Positions 28,033-36,985 of a DNA stretch of 64,000 nucleotides are shown here, piece after piece. The first letter of the stretch is position 1; every line of letters starts with the position of its first letter. Origin of the DNA: Bythopirellula sp. (GTDB lineage: Bacteria; Planctomycetota; Planctomycetia; Pirellulales; Lacipirellulaceae); NCBI GenBank assembly GCA_028285205.1, contig JANQQA010000122.1, forward strand, positions 123,878-187,877, given 5' to 3'. Both the position numbers and the translations under genes were made by a program. A model generated the notes under the pieces. It was not told the origin of the DNA, did not search any database, and saw only the letters and a list, made by a program, of their open reading frames with translations.

Positions 28033-29634
28033 ATGGCTCCTCCTTTGATGGCCGAGCAACAAACTTATCTGACTCCCGACCTCGTGCCTCGTCTTGCCGC
28101 CATCGACATCGGCAGCAACAGCATTCGCTTGGTGGTCGCCGAAGCCAAACCGGGCGGGCAATATCGCATCCTTGACGAAGAACGCGAGTCGACGCGGCTG
28201 GGGCGTTCGCTCAGCACCGACGGCAAGCTCGACGACGAGTCGATCGAAGCCTCGATGGCTGCCTTACGCCGCTTCCAATCCATCGCCGCTGGGCTCGGCG
28301 TCGAATCCGTCCACGCCATCGCTACCTGCGCGGTGCGTGAAGCCTCCAACGGCGAACAGTTCTGCCAACGCGTCGCCGAGCAACTCGGCCTGCCCATCGA
28401 AGTCATCAGTTCCGAGAAAGAAGCGGACCTGGCCTTCCACAGTGTCAAACGACGTTTCGACTTGGCAGGCAAGAACACGCTGCTCGCCGATATCGGCGGA
28501 GGAAGTACAGAAATCGTCCTCGCCTCGGGCGAACTCATCGAAGCAATCTATAGCACGAATCTAGGTGCGGTGCGACTCGCGCAGAAATTTGGCGGCGGAC
28601 AAGCGATGGCCGGCGACGACTTTGTGCGGATGCAGGAGTGGATCGACCGCCAGTTGAAAAAGCACACCGACAAGGTCTCGCTGCCACCGCACCTGCTCAT
28701 CGGCTCTGGCGGCACATTCACGTCACTCGCAAACATGGTGATGTCGTCCAAAGGGAAGTCGCGACTGCCGGTGGCCGGTGCTCAGATCCCGCGCGCGGAA
28801 CTTCGCCATTTGATCGATCGACTGCGCAAGCTCTCCGTCAAACAGCGCCGCGAAGTTCCCGGGCTGAGCCCCGATCGGGCCGACATCATCGTCCCTGGCC
28901 TGGCGGTGATCGACCGGATCATGAAGCGCTTTCGAGTGAATCTCATCCAGGTGCACGCCTACGGCGTGCGCGACGGTCTGTTGCTCTCGATGATCGAGCG
29001 GATGCAAGTCGGCGAAACCACCGCGCCGGCCGACGACATCGCCCAGATTGAACGCTTCGCCTCCGCCTGCGGTGTGGAACTCGCGCACGCACGGCACTCA
29101 GCGAAGCTTTCGACCGAATTGTACGACGGCTTATGCGACCTGTTCGATCTCGATCGAGCAGACAGCCGATTGCTCGATGCGGCCGCGCGAATGCAAGACG
29201 TCGGCTACTTGATCAACTACGAAGGCCATCACAAGCATTCCTATCACCTGATTCTGCATAGCCGCATTGAGGGTTTTCGCCCCGAAGAGTTGGAGATCAT
29301 CGCTAACGTCGCCCGCTACCATCGCGGCGCCGAGCCCAAGCAAAAACACGACAACTTCCGGCGCCTCAACAAAACCGACCAGCGCCGCGTCCACTCGATG
29401 GCCGCCGTCCTCCGCATCGCCAGCGGACTCGACCGCACACACAACCAAACGGTCAAATCGGTGCGTGTGACCGGCGGCAAAAAACAGGTGGAATTGCTCG
29501 TCTCGGCCCAAGAATACCCTGAAGTCAACCTCTGGGCCGCCCGCCGCCGCACCGGCATGTTCGAAAAAGCCTTCGGCAGCGAAGTGACGATTCAATGGGC
29601 CGGCGAACCAGCCACCGTCGCGTCGGAATCGTAA
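28033..29634 (+). CDS. Ppx/GppA phosphatase family protein
   Basis: A 533-aa enzyme of the exopolyphosphatase/pppGpp phosphohydrolase family. The N-terminal ASKHA fold shows AAIDIGSNSIRLVV (about 22-35) and the phosphate loop DIGGGSTEIVLASGE (about 154-168). The C-terminal region (about 340-530) is an HD-type helical domain with HSYHLILHSRIEGF, as in long bacterial Ppx enzymes. ATG 28033 and ATG 28048 are both possible starts; the latter removes five residues. The gene stands alone. Polyphosphate or alarmone substrates cannot be told apart here. Confidence 0.92.
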   Translation: MAPPLMAEQQTYLTPDLVPRLAAIDIGSNSIRLVVAEAKPGGQYRILDEERESTRLGRSLSTDGKLDDESIEASMAALRRFQSIAAGLGVESVHAIATCAVREASNGEQFCQRVAEQLGLPIEVISSEKEADLAFHSVKRRFDLAGKNTLLADIGGGSTEIVLASGELIEAIYSTNLGAVRLAQKFGGGQAMAGDDFVRMQEWIDRQLKKHTDKVSLPPHLLIGSGGTFTSLANMVMSSKGKSRLPVAGAQIPRAELRHLIDRLRKLSVKQRREVPGLSPDRADIIVPGLAVIDRIMKRFRVNLIQVHAYGVRDGLLLSMIERMQVGETTAPADDIAQIERFASACGVELAHARHSAKLSTELYDGLCDLFDLDRADSRLLDAAARMQDVGYLINYEGHHKHSYHLILHSRIEGFRPEELEIIANVARYHRGAEPKQKHDNFRRLNKTDQRRVHSMAAVLRIASGLDRTHNQTVKSVRVTGGKKQVELLVSAQEYPEVNLWAARRRTGMFEKAFGSEVTIQWAGEPATVASES

Positions 29635-29831
29635 GCGAAACAGTCGCCGAACCGCCACAGCGTATGCGAAAACGAAAGCCGGACCACCACGAGGTCCGAA
29701 GTGCCGCGGCACGATATCGACAAGTGATTCGACGCCAAAGCCCGGATCGCGCTAGCGCATCCTGGGTGTCCAATTCGGAAAACCCGTCCTACGTCGAAGG
29801 CGTCTGACTTATTCCCCTCAAAAAGTACACC

Positions 29832-30629
29832 ATGCCTGCGAACATCCGCCCCCATCATCAGCGCACCATCGACCGGCTGACCGAGGCCTATCGTGACGAT
29901 CCTAAATTCGAGGCGCTGATTATTGGCGGCTCGGTCATCAAGGGTTACGCGCGCGAGGACTCAGACATCGATTTTCTGCTCGTCGCTACCGACGAGGAGT
30001 ATGCCCGACGTGCGGCCGCGCGCGACCTGCTCATTAATCGGACGGACTTATCTGACTACGACGGTGGCTACGTCGACGGAAAGGTCATCAACACATCGTT
30101 TTTGCACAACGTGGCCGATCGAGGGAACGAGGCCACGCGGTGGGCGTTTTCGGACGTGATACTCGGTTTTTCTCGCCTGTCCGAGCTGCGGCCGCTCCTG
30201 GAGCGCATCGTGGAGTACCCCGAGGCTGATCGCGATCGACGCGTCAAGACGTTTTACTGCCTGGCTTTCATGGGCAATTGGCTGATGCACGAAGCGTCGC
30301 GATACGACAATCGGCATGGCATCCTCCGCGCGGCCTCGCAGCTCTCACTGTTCTCCAGTCGACTCCTCCTGGCGCACAACCGCATCCTGTTCCCGTTCCA
30401 CAAATGGCTGCTCAAAGAGGTCGAGCAGGCACCCGACAAACCGGCCGACTTCCTCCAGCTGCTGCAGGAACTGTTGGAACAGCCCAGTCCCGCAACCGCC
30501 GGCCCGTTCTTCCACTGCGTGCAAGAATTCCAAGACTGGGGAGTGCTAGACATCGAGGCCTACACCTGGTTTATGACCGAGGTCGAGTGGAGCTGGATGA
30601 ACGGTACGACACCGATGGAAGACTGGTGA
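29832..30629 (+). CDS. Nucleotidyltransferase-domain protein
   Basis: A 265-aa protein with a Pol-beta-type nucleotidyltransferase core: IGGSVIKGYAREDSDIDF gives the GGS (32-34) and DxD (D45, D47) metal-binding signature. The helical C-terminal two thirds (about 100-265) resembles the HEPN-like or DUF4037-type partner domain of kanamycin-nucleotidyltransferase-like proteins. It could modify a tRNA, small molecule or antitoxin target. It is preceded by a gap of about 200 bp and has no toxin-antitoxin partner in the same direction. Confidence 0.75.
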   Translation: MPANIRPHHQRTIDRLTEAYRDDPKFEALIIGGSVIKGYAREDSDIDFLLVATDEEYARRAAARDLLINRTDLSDYDGGYVDGKVINTSFLHNVADRGNEATRWAFSDVILGFSRLSELRPLLERIVEYPEADRDRRVKTFYCLAFMGNWLMHEASRYDNRHGILRAASQLSLFSSRLLLAHNRILFPFHKWLLKEVEQAPDKPADFLQLLQELLEQPSPATAGPFFHCVQEFQDWGVLDIEAYTWFMTEVEWSWMNGTTPMEDW

Positions 30630-30767
30630 GTGGTAGTTTCGCACGATGTCCACAGTCGCATGGCTGGCTCGGCTCAATCGCGAATTCTCCGTGCATGGAA
30701 ACTGCGGGTTCGCACATCTCGAAATTGGTTCCGTCTAGCACTGACAACGACAATGGTACCTCGCAAA

Positions 30768-31178
30768 TCAGTTGTTCGAGATTTCTTCAATCAACGTGCC
30801 TCTGGCTTTGGCAAGGTACGCAACTAGTTTTTCTCTGTATCGCCACGGCTTCACTTGACGCGGAAGTCGACTCAACCAATGCGAGTTTGGCCCGACGGAA
30901 GTCCCGCGCGCCGCGGTTAGTTGAAGAGATGTTGGCAGTAGTTTGTTTCCGAGCGTTTCAATGCAGACATCGAATTCCGCAATAGACGCAAACAAGAAGG
31001 TAAACCCATCATATTCGACGTGAAATGTCGCAAATCCTTTTCCAGGAACTGGCGCAGGCAGAGGCGGACTAAACTCTGTTGCATTACACCAAGGTCGGCC
31101 ATCAGTCTCTATGTGAACCCAATATGACATCGGACCTTGCTGCCACGCATCTGTGTAAGTGATCCAGCATTTCTTCAT
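30768..31178 (-). CDS. Hypothetical protein
   Basis: A 136-aa soluble protein with no signal peptide or membrane segment. ATG 31178 has GGTGA 6 nt upstream. It is Trp-rich near the N-terminus (MKKCWITYTDAWQQGPMSYW) and has the segments FATFHVEYDGFTFLFASIAEFD and SHWLSRLPRQVKPWRYREKL, and ends with a charged helix. The composition and size are reminiscent of small immunity-type or SMI1-like proteins. I have no family match and it may simply be a lineage-specific protein. Confidence 0.6.
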   Translation of the reverse strand: MKKCWITYTDAWQQGPMSYWVHIETDGRPWCNATEFSPPLPAPVPGKGFATFHVEYDGFTFLFASIAEFDVCIETLGNKLLPTSLQLTAARGTSVGPNSHWLSRLPRQVKPWRYREKLVAYLAKARGTLIEEISNN

Positions 31179-31698
31179 CGGAAGTCACCAAAGTGGTATA
31201 GCCCTTTTTGTAACGTCGCAATTCTAGCAAACCCAAGAGTCTTTCCGACGTCTTCGAATGACCGTTCGAATAGCCCTTCCACCCGGCCAAAATTAGTTGC
31301 TGAAATCCGCGGTGAGATCAGGTAAAACAACACTGCCGAGAATACCGTCGCGCGGCGGTTCTAGGAGACGGCGGGTGTTTTGAAAGGTCGTATCACCAAA
31401 CCTCTCAAAACCAACCGTTGGAGCCTGACTGCCCGTGACGCAAGCCCTTTACTGGCAACGAGATAGGAACATCCACCCGCAGCCAGCAGGCGAGGTTTTG
31501 AAAAGAAAAACGGAACACCTTTCAAAACCCAAAGCCTGGTAAGACCCGCCCCGGCTACCGGTGAACTGCCCAATTTGAATTCGATAGTCCCGCAAATGGG
31601 AACAGGAGAAAACAGAGGATGCGGAGAGGTTTGCAATCGTCACTCGGTTGTCTCCGTCACCTCCTGTTCAATCACAACATTCACGAAAGCGCACACTT
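31179..31698. other. Divergent intergenic region holding the 155-bp element
   Basis: About 520 bases between the hypothetical gene and the S46 peptidase gene. The only structured part is the two-hairpin element at 31376-31530. The remainder has no supportable ORF; a short minus-strand frame at 31102-31290 has no ribosome binding site or family signal. Confidence 0.5.
31376..31530 (+). repeat. 155-bp two-hairpin repeated element, copy 1
   Basis: The element starts with hairpin TTTTGAAAGGT...ACCTCTCAAAA (31378-31410) and ends with hairpin GGTTTTGAAAAG...CCTTTCAAAACC (31494-31529), with about 80 bp between them. A second copy lies at 46285-46440 in the opposite orientation. In parallel orientation the two copies share both hairpins and part of the core, including GGCAA and TAG.AA.ATCC, and have nearly equal length (155 and 156). 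It may be a MITE or encode a structured RNA. No ORF lies inside. Confidence 0.75.
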
Positions 31699-33756
31699 AT
31701 GCAATTTGCTCGATTGAAGAACCTCGTGCCCGCTGTCTGGCTCCTGTGTTTAGCCTATCCACATGCGTGCGCCGATGAAGGCATGTGGTTGTTCAACGAC
31801 CTGCCCAAGCAGTACCTTCAAGAGAAATACGGTTTCACGCCCACCGACGAGTGGGCGGAGCACCTCATGCTCTCTTCGGTCCGCTTCAACACGGGCGGCT
31901 CGGCTTCGTTTGTTTCGAGCAAAGGGTTGGTGCTCACCAACCACCACGTCGGTGCTGGCACATTGCAAAAGCTCTCCGACGCGGAGAACAACTACCGCGA
32001 AGACGGTTTTCTCGCTAAAACCATCGCCGACGAGTTGAAAGCACCCGACCTGGAATTGAATCAGCTCGTGTCGATCGATGATGTGACCGACCGGGTGAAC
32101 GCTGCCGTTACGAACGACATGGATGCCGAATCGGCATTCGCCGCGCGGCGCGCCGTGATGGCGGAGATCGAAAAGGAATCGCTCGACGCGACCGACCTGC
32201 GGAGCGATGTGATCACGCTCTACGGTGGTGCGAAGTACCACCTGTACCGCTTCAAGAAGTACACCGACGTGCGACTCGTCTGGGCGCCCGAGGCGGCGAT
32301 CGCGCACTTCGGCGGCGACGCCGACAACTTTGAGTATCCGCGCTACTGCCTCGACGTGACACTGTTCCGTGTTTACGAAGACGGTCAGCCAGCCAAGATC
32401 GGACACTTTCTCCGCTGGTCAGAAAACGGTGCAGAAGACGAGGAACTGGTCTTCGTGTCAGGCAACCCCGGACGCACACAGCGGATCTACACGACCGAGG
32501 CCCTCCGCTACCTGCGCGACAAACGACTCCCCCGCTTGCTCAGCTACCTGCAGCGCTACGAAGTCATGATCCAGCAATACAGCTTGGGCGGGCCAGAACA
32601 ACGCCGCCGCGCTAACAGCGATCGCGCCAGTGTGCAGAACAATCGCAAACGCACGATCGGCATGCTGCATGGCTTGCAAACTCCGGCATTCATGGACCGG
32701 AAACAGCAGGAAGAAAGCGCTATGCTGGCGAAGCTCGAAAACCGCGCAGACCTGAAGGATACCAAGCAGGCGTGGAAGGAAATTGCCAGCGTGCAGAAAG
32801 AGCGCGCCGAATTGCTCGGTGTCTGGACCGACATGGACAGCAAGCTCTATCGCTTTGCCAATCAGCTCGTCCTGATGGCTACCGAAGACCAAAAGCCGAG
32901 CGGTGAACGGCTCCGTGAGTTCCGCGACTCTGCTCGCGAATCACTCGAACAGCGGCTGTTTTCGCCGGCTCCCGTGTATGAAGACCTGGAGATCGCCAAA
33001 CTGACCGATTCGCTGTCGCGATTCGTCGAGGACCGCGGCGGAGATCATCCGCTGGCGATCAAGGTTTTGGACGGCAAGAGCCCACAGGAGCGCGCGACCG
33101 AGCTGATTCGCGGCTCGAAGCTCTCGTCCGTCGACGTGAGAAAGAAGCTAGCCGAAGGCGGTGCAGACGCACTAGCAAATTGCGAAGACACGATGATCCA
33201 ACTCGCTCAGATGCTGGAACCCGAGTACCGTCGCCTCCGCGAGATCCGAGACCGACACCAGGAAATCGAGCGGCAAGCCTACGCGAAAATCACCGCCGCG
33301 AAGGTCGCGCTGGAGGGTGCCAGCGGCTACCCCGACGCGACGTTCAGCTTGCGGCTCGCTTTTGGGACGGTCGCAGGTTATGAAGAGGCCGGCCAATGGA
33401 TCAAGCCTTGGACAACACTCGGCGGCGCGTATGAACATCAGGCCGCGCACGATGCCGAGGGCGACTGGAAACTCCCCGAGTCCTGGATCGAGCACGAAGC
33501 CGACATCGATAAATCGGCGGGGCTCAACTTCGTGTGCACGGCCGACATCATCGGCGGCAACTCAGGTAGCCCGGTGGTCAACCGCGCAGGCGAGTTCGTC
33601 GGCATCATCTTTGATGGTAACATCCAATCGCTCACGGCCGCGTACTTTTACACCGACCAAATATGCCGCGCCGTCTCAGTACACAGTAGCGGCATCCGCG
33701 AAACGATACGAAACATCTACGGAGCGGGACACTTAGCTGACGAACTAGGTCAGTGA
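31699..33756 (+). CDS. S46 family dipeptidyl peptidase
   Basis: A secreted or periplasmic serine peptidase (DPP7/DPP11 group) of 685 aa that releases dipeptides from N-termini. ATG 31699 yields a signal peptide (LVPAVWLLCLAYPHACA). The chymotrypsin-like triad is inferred as His83 (LVLTNHHVG), Asp219 in PRYCLDVTLFRVY and Ser622 in IIGGNSGSPVVN. The length fits the family. The specificity residue cannot be assigned with confidence. It is followed by a palindrome before the convergent nnrD. Confidence 0.92.
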   Translation: MQFARLKNLVPAVWLLCLAYPHACADEGMWLFNDLPKQYLQEKYGFTPTDEWAEHLMLSSVRFNTGGSASFVSSKGLVLTNHHVGAGTLQKLSDAENNYREDGFLAKTIADELKAPDLELNQLVSIDDVTDRVNAAVTNDMDAESAFAARRAVMAEIEKESLDATDLRSDVITLYGGAKYHLYRFKKYTDVRLVWAPEAAIAHFGGDADNFEYPRYCLDVTLFRVYEDGQPAKIGHFLRWSENGAEDEELVFVSGNPGRTQRIYTTEALRYLRDKRLPRLLSYLQRYEVMIQQYSLGGPEQRRRANSDRASVQNNRKRTIGMLHGLQTPAFMDRKQQEESAMLAKLENRADLKDTKQAWKEIASVQKERAELLGVWTDMDSKLYRFANQLVLMATEDQKPSGERLREFRDSARESLEQRLFSPAPVYEDLEIAKLTDSLSRFVEDRGGDHPLAIKVLDGKSPQERATELIRGSKLSSVDVRKKLAEGGADALANCEDTMIQLAQMLEPEYRRLREIRDRHQEIERQAYAKITAAKVALEGASGYPDATFSLRLAFGTVAGYEEAGQWIKPWTTLGGAYEHQAAHDAEGDWKLPESWIEHEADIDKSAGLNFVCTADIIGGNSGSPVVNRAGEFVGIIFDGNIQSLTAAYFYTDQICRAVSVHSSGIRETIRNIYGAGHLADELGQ

Positions 33757-33772
33757 TTGCCTCGAAGATGGC

Positions 33773-33845
33773 TCTCGCAGAGATGCGAAGGCGCGAAGAA
33801 GTTGCTGCATACGTGTGTACTTTGCGTCTTCGCGCCTGTGCGAGA
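33773..33845. repeat. Palindrome between convergent S46 peptidase and nnrD genes
   Basis: CTCGCAGAGATGCGAAGGCG is mirrored by CTTTGCGTCTTCGCGCCTGT and a final GCGAG, with an inner match of GGCGCGAAGA to TCTTCGCGCC. It is related to the CGCAGAG family. The position between two stop codons suggests a bidirectional terminator-like role. Confidence 0.65.
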
Positions 33846-33869
33846 TCAAAATGATTGCGGAACGGCGAG

Positions 33870-34754
33870 TTAAGTTAGTTGCTGAAACGCTGTCGGCAGG
33901 AACCGAATCAAATCACTGGCGATCAGAGAAACTTGGCCTAGCTCGTTGGCTGCCAAGTCACCTGCGAGTCCGTGAACGTGAACACCAAGCCTGGCCGCGT
34001 CGAAGGGCTGCATACCTTGAGCAACCAGTGCGGTGACGATACCCGTCAGGCAATCGCCGGTGCCTCCGGTGGCCATGCCTGGATTACCGGTGGCATTTGC
34101 CGAGCACTGCTCACCATCGCAAACCACCGTTTGATGCCCCTTGAGAACCACAACTGTCTGTCCACTCGCATCCCGTGTACACAAGTTCGCCGCCTGCCGG
34201 CATCGCTCGTCGGTTTCGCTTGAGACTTGCTCACCTGTAAGTCGCTGAAACTCGCCTGGATGCGGAGTGAGAATGCGGACTCCGCCTGGGGATTTCAGAT
34301 GCTGCGGAGACGGCGCCAGGGCGTTGAGGGCGTCCGCATCAACGATCATTGGGCATTCGACTGTTGAGTAGAGATTGCAGACCAACTTGGCTGTGCTTTG
34401 CGCCGTTCCCAACCCAGGCCCTAATGCGACCACATCGCGAATCGTTGCGGCTCCGAGAAGTCCCGCTTCACAGTCGACCACCAAGCAATCGTCGGTCGTG
34501 CTGCCAATGCCGAGCGTCATATAGCTGGGCTCAAAACGGGCGACCGTCGCCTGAATCGATCGTGGCACTGCCAGAGTGACCAGCCCCGCACCGCTTCGCA
34601 GCGCCGCCATCCCTGCTAGCGCCGGTGCGCCGGCCATGCCGCGCGAGCCTCCAATGATCAGCACACGACCGTAATCGCCTTTGTGGCTCTGCAGTTCCCT
34701 CGGAGGGAGTTTGGGCAACGACTGAGAAGTGACATCTTGCATTGAACGGCTCAC
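33870..34754 (-). CDS. nnrD: ADP-dependent NAD(P)H-hydrate dehydratase
   Basis: Repairs hydrated NAD(P)H (S-NADHX) using ADP or ATP. The 294-aa protein contains only the ribokinase-like dehydratase domain and lacks the NnrE epimerase fusion. Signatures are KGDYGRVLIIGGSRGMAGAP, ALGPGLGTAQST, TPHPGEFQRL, and NPGMATGGTGDCLTG with the catalytic Asp. Its GTG start overlaps the larB stop (GTGA), so the two are co-translated. ATG 34742 is an alternative start. Confidence 0.93.
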   Translation of the reverse strand: MSRSMQDVTSQSLPKLPPRELQSHKGDYGRVLIIGGSRGMAGAPALAGMAALRSGAGLVTLAVPRSIQATVARFEPSYMTLGIGSTTDDCLVVDCEAGLLGAATIRDVVALGPGLGTAQSTAKLVCNLYSTVECPMIVDADALNALAPSPQHLKSPGGVRILTPHPGEFQRLTGEQVSSETDERCRQAANLCTRDASGQTVVVLKGHQTVVCDGEQCSANATGNPGMATGGTGDCLTGIVTALVAQGMQPFDAARLGVHVHGLAGDLAANELGQVSLIASDLIRFLPTAFQQLT

Positions 34755-35509
34755 TCATGTCGGCGGGTCGCGACCAATCCGGCCAGGTAGCCCGCTTTGA
34801 ATCCCGCATCGATGTTGACGACCGCCACGTTGCTCGCGCAGCTGTTCAGCATCGAGAGTAGCGCCGACAGCCCGCCCATACTCGCGCCGTACCCCACACT
34901 CGTAGGCACACCAAACACAGGGCACGGCACATAACCGCCGACCACACTCGGCAACGCGCCTTCCATCCCGGCAACGACCACGATCGCATCGGCGTCGGCG
35001 AACTCGGCTAGTCGCTCCGGCAACCGATGCGGACCGGCCACGCCTACGTCGTGCACCATCGTCGTGCGAACGCCCATCCAGTGCAGCGTTTCACGTGCTT
35101 CTTCCGCAACCGGTAAATCGCTGGTCCCAGCCGTAATCACCGCCACGTGTCCTACGGACGGCGGTACATAGGAGGCTGGATCAACGCGCAACGTGCGTCC
35201 GAGTTCGTTGTACCTTGCCGCGGGGAACTCGCTGAGCAGCGGCTCGGCTTTCTCCGGCTCCACGCGTGTAACCAACACAGGTTGGTCTTTTGCGAGTAGC
35301 TGCTTGGCAATCTGGGTGATAGCTTCCACGGTCTTCCCGGTGCCGTAAATCACTTCAGGGAATCCACAACGGTCGGCACGGTCGAGATCGACGGTGGCGA
35401 TGTCTGCTTGGCCGACCTCTTTAGCTGCCAACCGCAGGAATTCGTCTGCAGAGATTTCGGCTGCCGCCAAACGGCCGGCTAACGTGATGAGTTGCGTTCC
35501 GTCCATCAC
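34751..35509 (-). CDS. larB: LarB, nickel-pincer cofactor biosynthesis (NaAD carboxylase/hydrolase)
   Basis: A 252-aa protein resembling the AIR carboxylase PurE fold. It carboxylates and hydrolyses nicotinic acid adenine dinucleotide in synthesis of the nickel-pincer nucleotide of lactate racemase. Signatures include DRCGFPEVIYGTGKTVEAIT, VAVITAGTSDLPVAEEA, and GVAGPHRLPERLAEFADADA with VVAGMEGALPSVVGGYVPCPV. larC and larE are not in the window. The overlap with nnrD links two nicotinamide nucleotide genes. Confidence 0.92.
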   Translation of the reverse strand: MMDGTQLITLAGRLAAAEISADEFLRLAAKEVGQADIATVDLDRADRCGFPEVIYGTGKTVEAITQIAKQLLAKDQPVLVTRVEPEKAEPLLSEFPAARYNELGRTLRVDPASYVPPSVGHVAVITAGTSDLPVAEEARETLHWMGVRTTMVHDVGVAGPHRLPERLAEFADADAIVVVAGMEGALPSVVGGYVPCPVFGVPTSVGYGASMGGLSALLSMLNSCASNVAVVNIDAGFKAGYLAGLVATRRHE

Positions 35510-35586
35510 TGCATTCTATCCGCGAATGCCGAGCCTAGACAGATACCCTGCGCGTACGTGGGAGCAGGCTTCGCTTGCGTACGGGA

Positions 35587-36822
35587 TCAAGCAGGACGAT
35601 TTCGCACCGGCAGACAAACCAAGCCCGACAAGGCAAGTGCACCAGCTGTTAGCAAGAACGTCGTCTGCAGGCCGAAGTGAGTAACGCCGTACTCCGCGCA
35701 ACTAGGCCCAACCAGCGCCAAGGCCCACGCGCCGCCCATCATCAGGCTCGATGCGAGATTGGTGCGTTTGGGGAGCAATCGCTGCGCGAGCGCGATCGTC
35801 ACAGGGATCATCGACGCGAACCCAATTCCCGTGGCCACCGCCAGGAGATAGCCAGCTTGGATCGGTAAGAAAGCGAACAACGCGATCACTGGTGAGAACA
35901 GAACCGGAACGAGCACCATCGGCCACTTCTCCCTGCCAGTACGCACGAATGCTCCAGCGGCGAGACCTCCGAACGCCATACCTGTCAGCGTGGCAGCATT
36001 CAAGTTTCCGACGATCGGGGCTGCACCCTTCGCAACTTGTTCCAGCGACCAGTCGGGATGCTGCGCAGCAACATGGCTCTGAGTCCAACGGACGAATAGA
36101 TACACCAGCGCCATGTTCACACAGAATCTGAGCACCGCCGCCACATACAACACACAAACCATTCCCCACTCGGCGTCGGGCAAATCCCTCGCGTCGTCGT
36201 TTGTGGCGTCGCGGTGATGAATCGGCGTCAGCCCGGCGAAAGACCGTTGCAGAACCAGCGCCAGCAACAGCAGCGGCGCTGCGAGCAAGGGCAGCAACTG
36301 GAAGCCGCCAGACGTCGCCAACAATCGCGGCCACAGCATCGCGCCGAGCACACCGCCGATCATGCCGGTGACGAAGAAATAACTTACTGCGGTCGAGCGC
36401 CGCTCCGACCATAGGTGCCCTGCTGTCGCAACGCCGACTGGGTGGAACATGCCGATGCCAATGACGCCAATTGCATAGACGACTGCCAGGCTCCAGAAAC
36501 TACTGACCAGCCCCAACGACCCGATTCCTAACACACCGAGGACCACGCCCCATGTGCCTGGTGACCGCGTTTCGAAACGATCGCTGACTAAGGCACAAAT
36601 CGGTTGGACCAAACCCGAAAACAGCGGCCCCACGCCCATCAGCCAGGCCGACTGCTGCGCGGTCAGCTGCAAACGCGCCTCCAATAGCCCCAGACTTGCC
36701 GGCACCAAAGCCGACAGCGCATCGACCGCCGCGTGCGCGACCATAATCGCCACGAATGCGATCCCGGCAGTCCGTGCGGCTGGCACGGTCGGATTTCGCT
36801 GAAGGGCAATGTCTTGGCTCAT
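35587..36822 (-). CDS. MFS transporter
   Basis: A 411-aa major facilitator protein with 12 predicted helices. From ATG 36822 (MSQDIALQRNPTVPAARTAG) it has a short cytoplasmic N-terminus, and longer upstream frames are not supported. The two-half pattern is clear, with conserved SDRFETRSPGTWG in loop 2-3 and a central charged loop (HRDATNDDARDLPDAEW). The sequence fits the fosmidomycin-resistance-like or sugar-phosphate-like families, but the substrate is not readable. It lies 77 bp upstream of larB and could be co-transcribed. Confidence 0.85.
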   Translation of the reverse strand: MSQDIALQRNPTVPAARTAGIAFVAIMVAHAAVDALSALVPASLGLLEARLQLTAQQSAWLMGVGPLFSGLVQPICALVSDRFETRSPGTWGVVLGVLGIGSLGLVSSFWSLAVVYAIGVIGIGMFHPVGVATAGHLWSERRSTAVSYFFVTGMIGGVLGAMLWPRLLATSGGFQLLPLLAAPLLLLALVLQRSFAGLTPIHHRDATNDDARDLPDAEWGMVCVLYVAAVLRFCVNMALVYLFVRWTQSHVAAQHPDWSLEQVAKGAAPIVGNLNAATLTGMAFGGLAAGAFVRTGREKWPMVLVPVLFSPVIALFAFLPIQAGYLLAVATGIGFASMIPVTIALAQRLLPKRTNLASSLMMGGAWALALVGPSCAEYGVTHFGLQTTFLLTAGALALSGLVCLPVRNRPA

Positions 36823-36985
36823 GAGAAACGCATACTTGCGGCGATAGTTCCAGGGCGTCATCGGGTCGGCGATCGAAACGATTCCTACTACGACGCCAAG
36901 CAGGACGCTCACCTTACGTCGAAGGTTCACGCGGTGGAGGGTCCCTCAGCTGAGCAGGTCGTTGTCAGCTAGGCAAGCTAGAATT

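Noticed and set aside
31376..31530. CRISPR or attC site reading of the two-hairpin element
   Set aside because: Only two hairpins occur per copy, there is no spacer array, and the attC conserved core pattern is not present.
31361..31643. Short minus-strand ORFs through the 155-bp element
   Set aside because: They overlap the hairpins, have no ribosome binding site, and the sequence conservation in the second copy is in hairpins and not in a shared reading frame.
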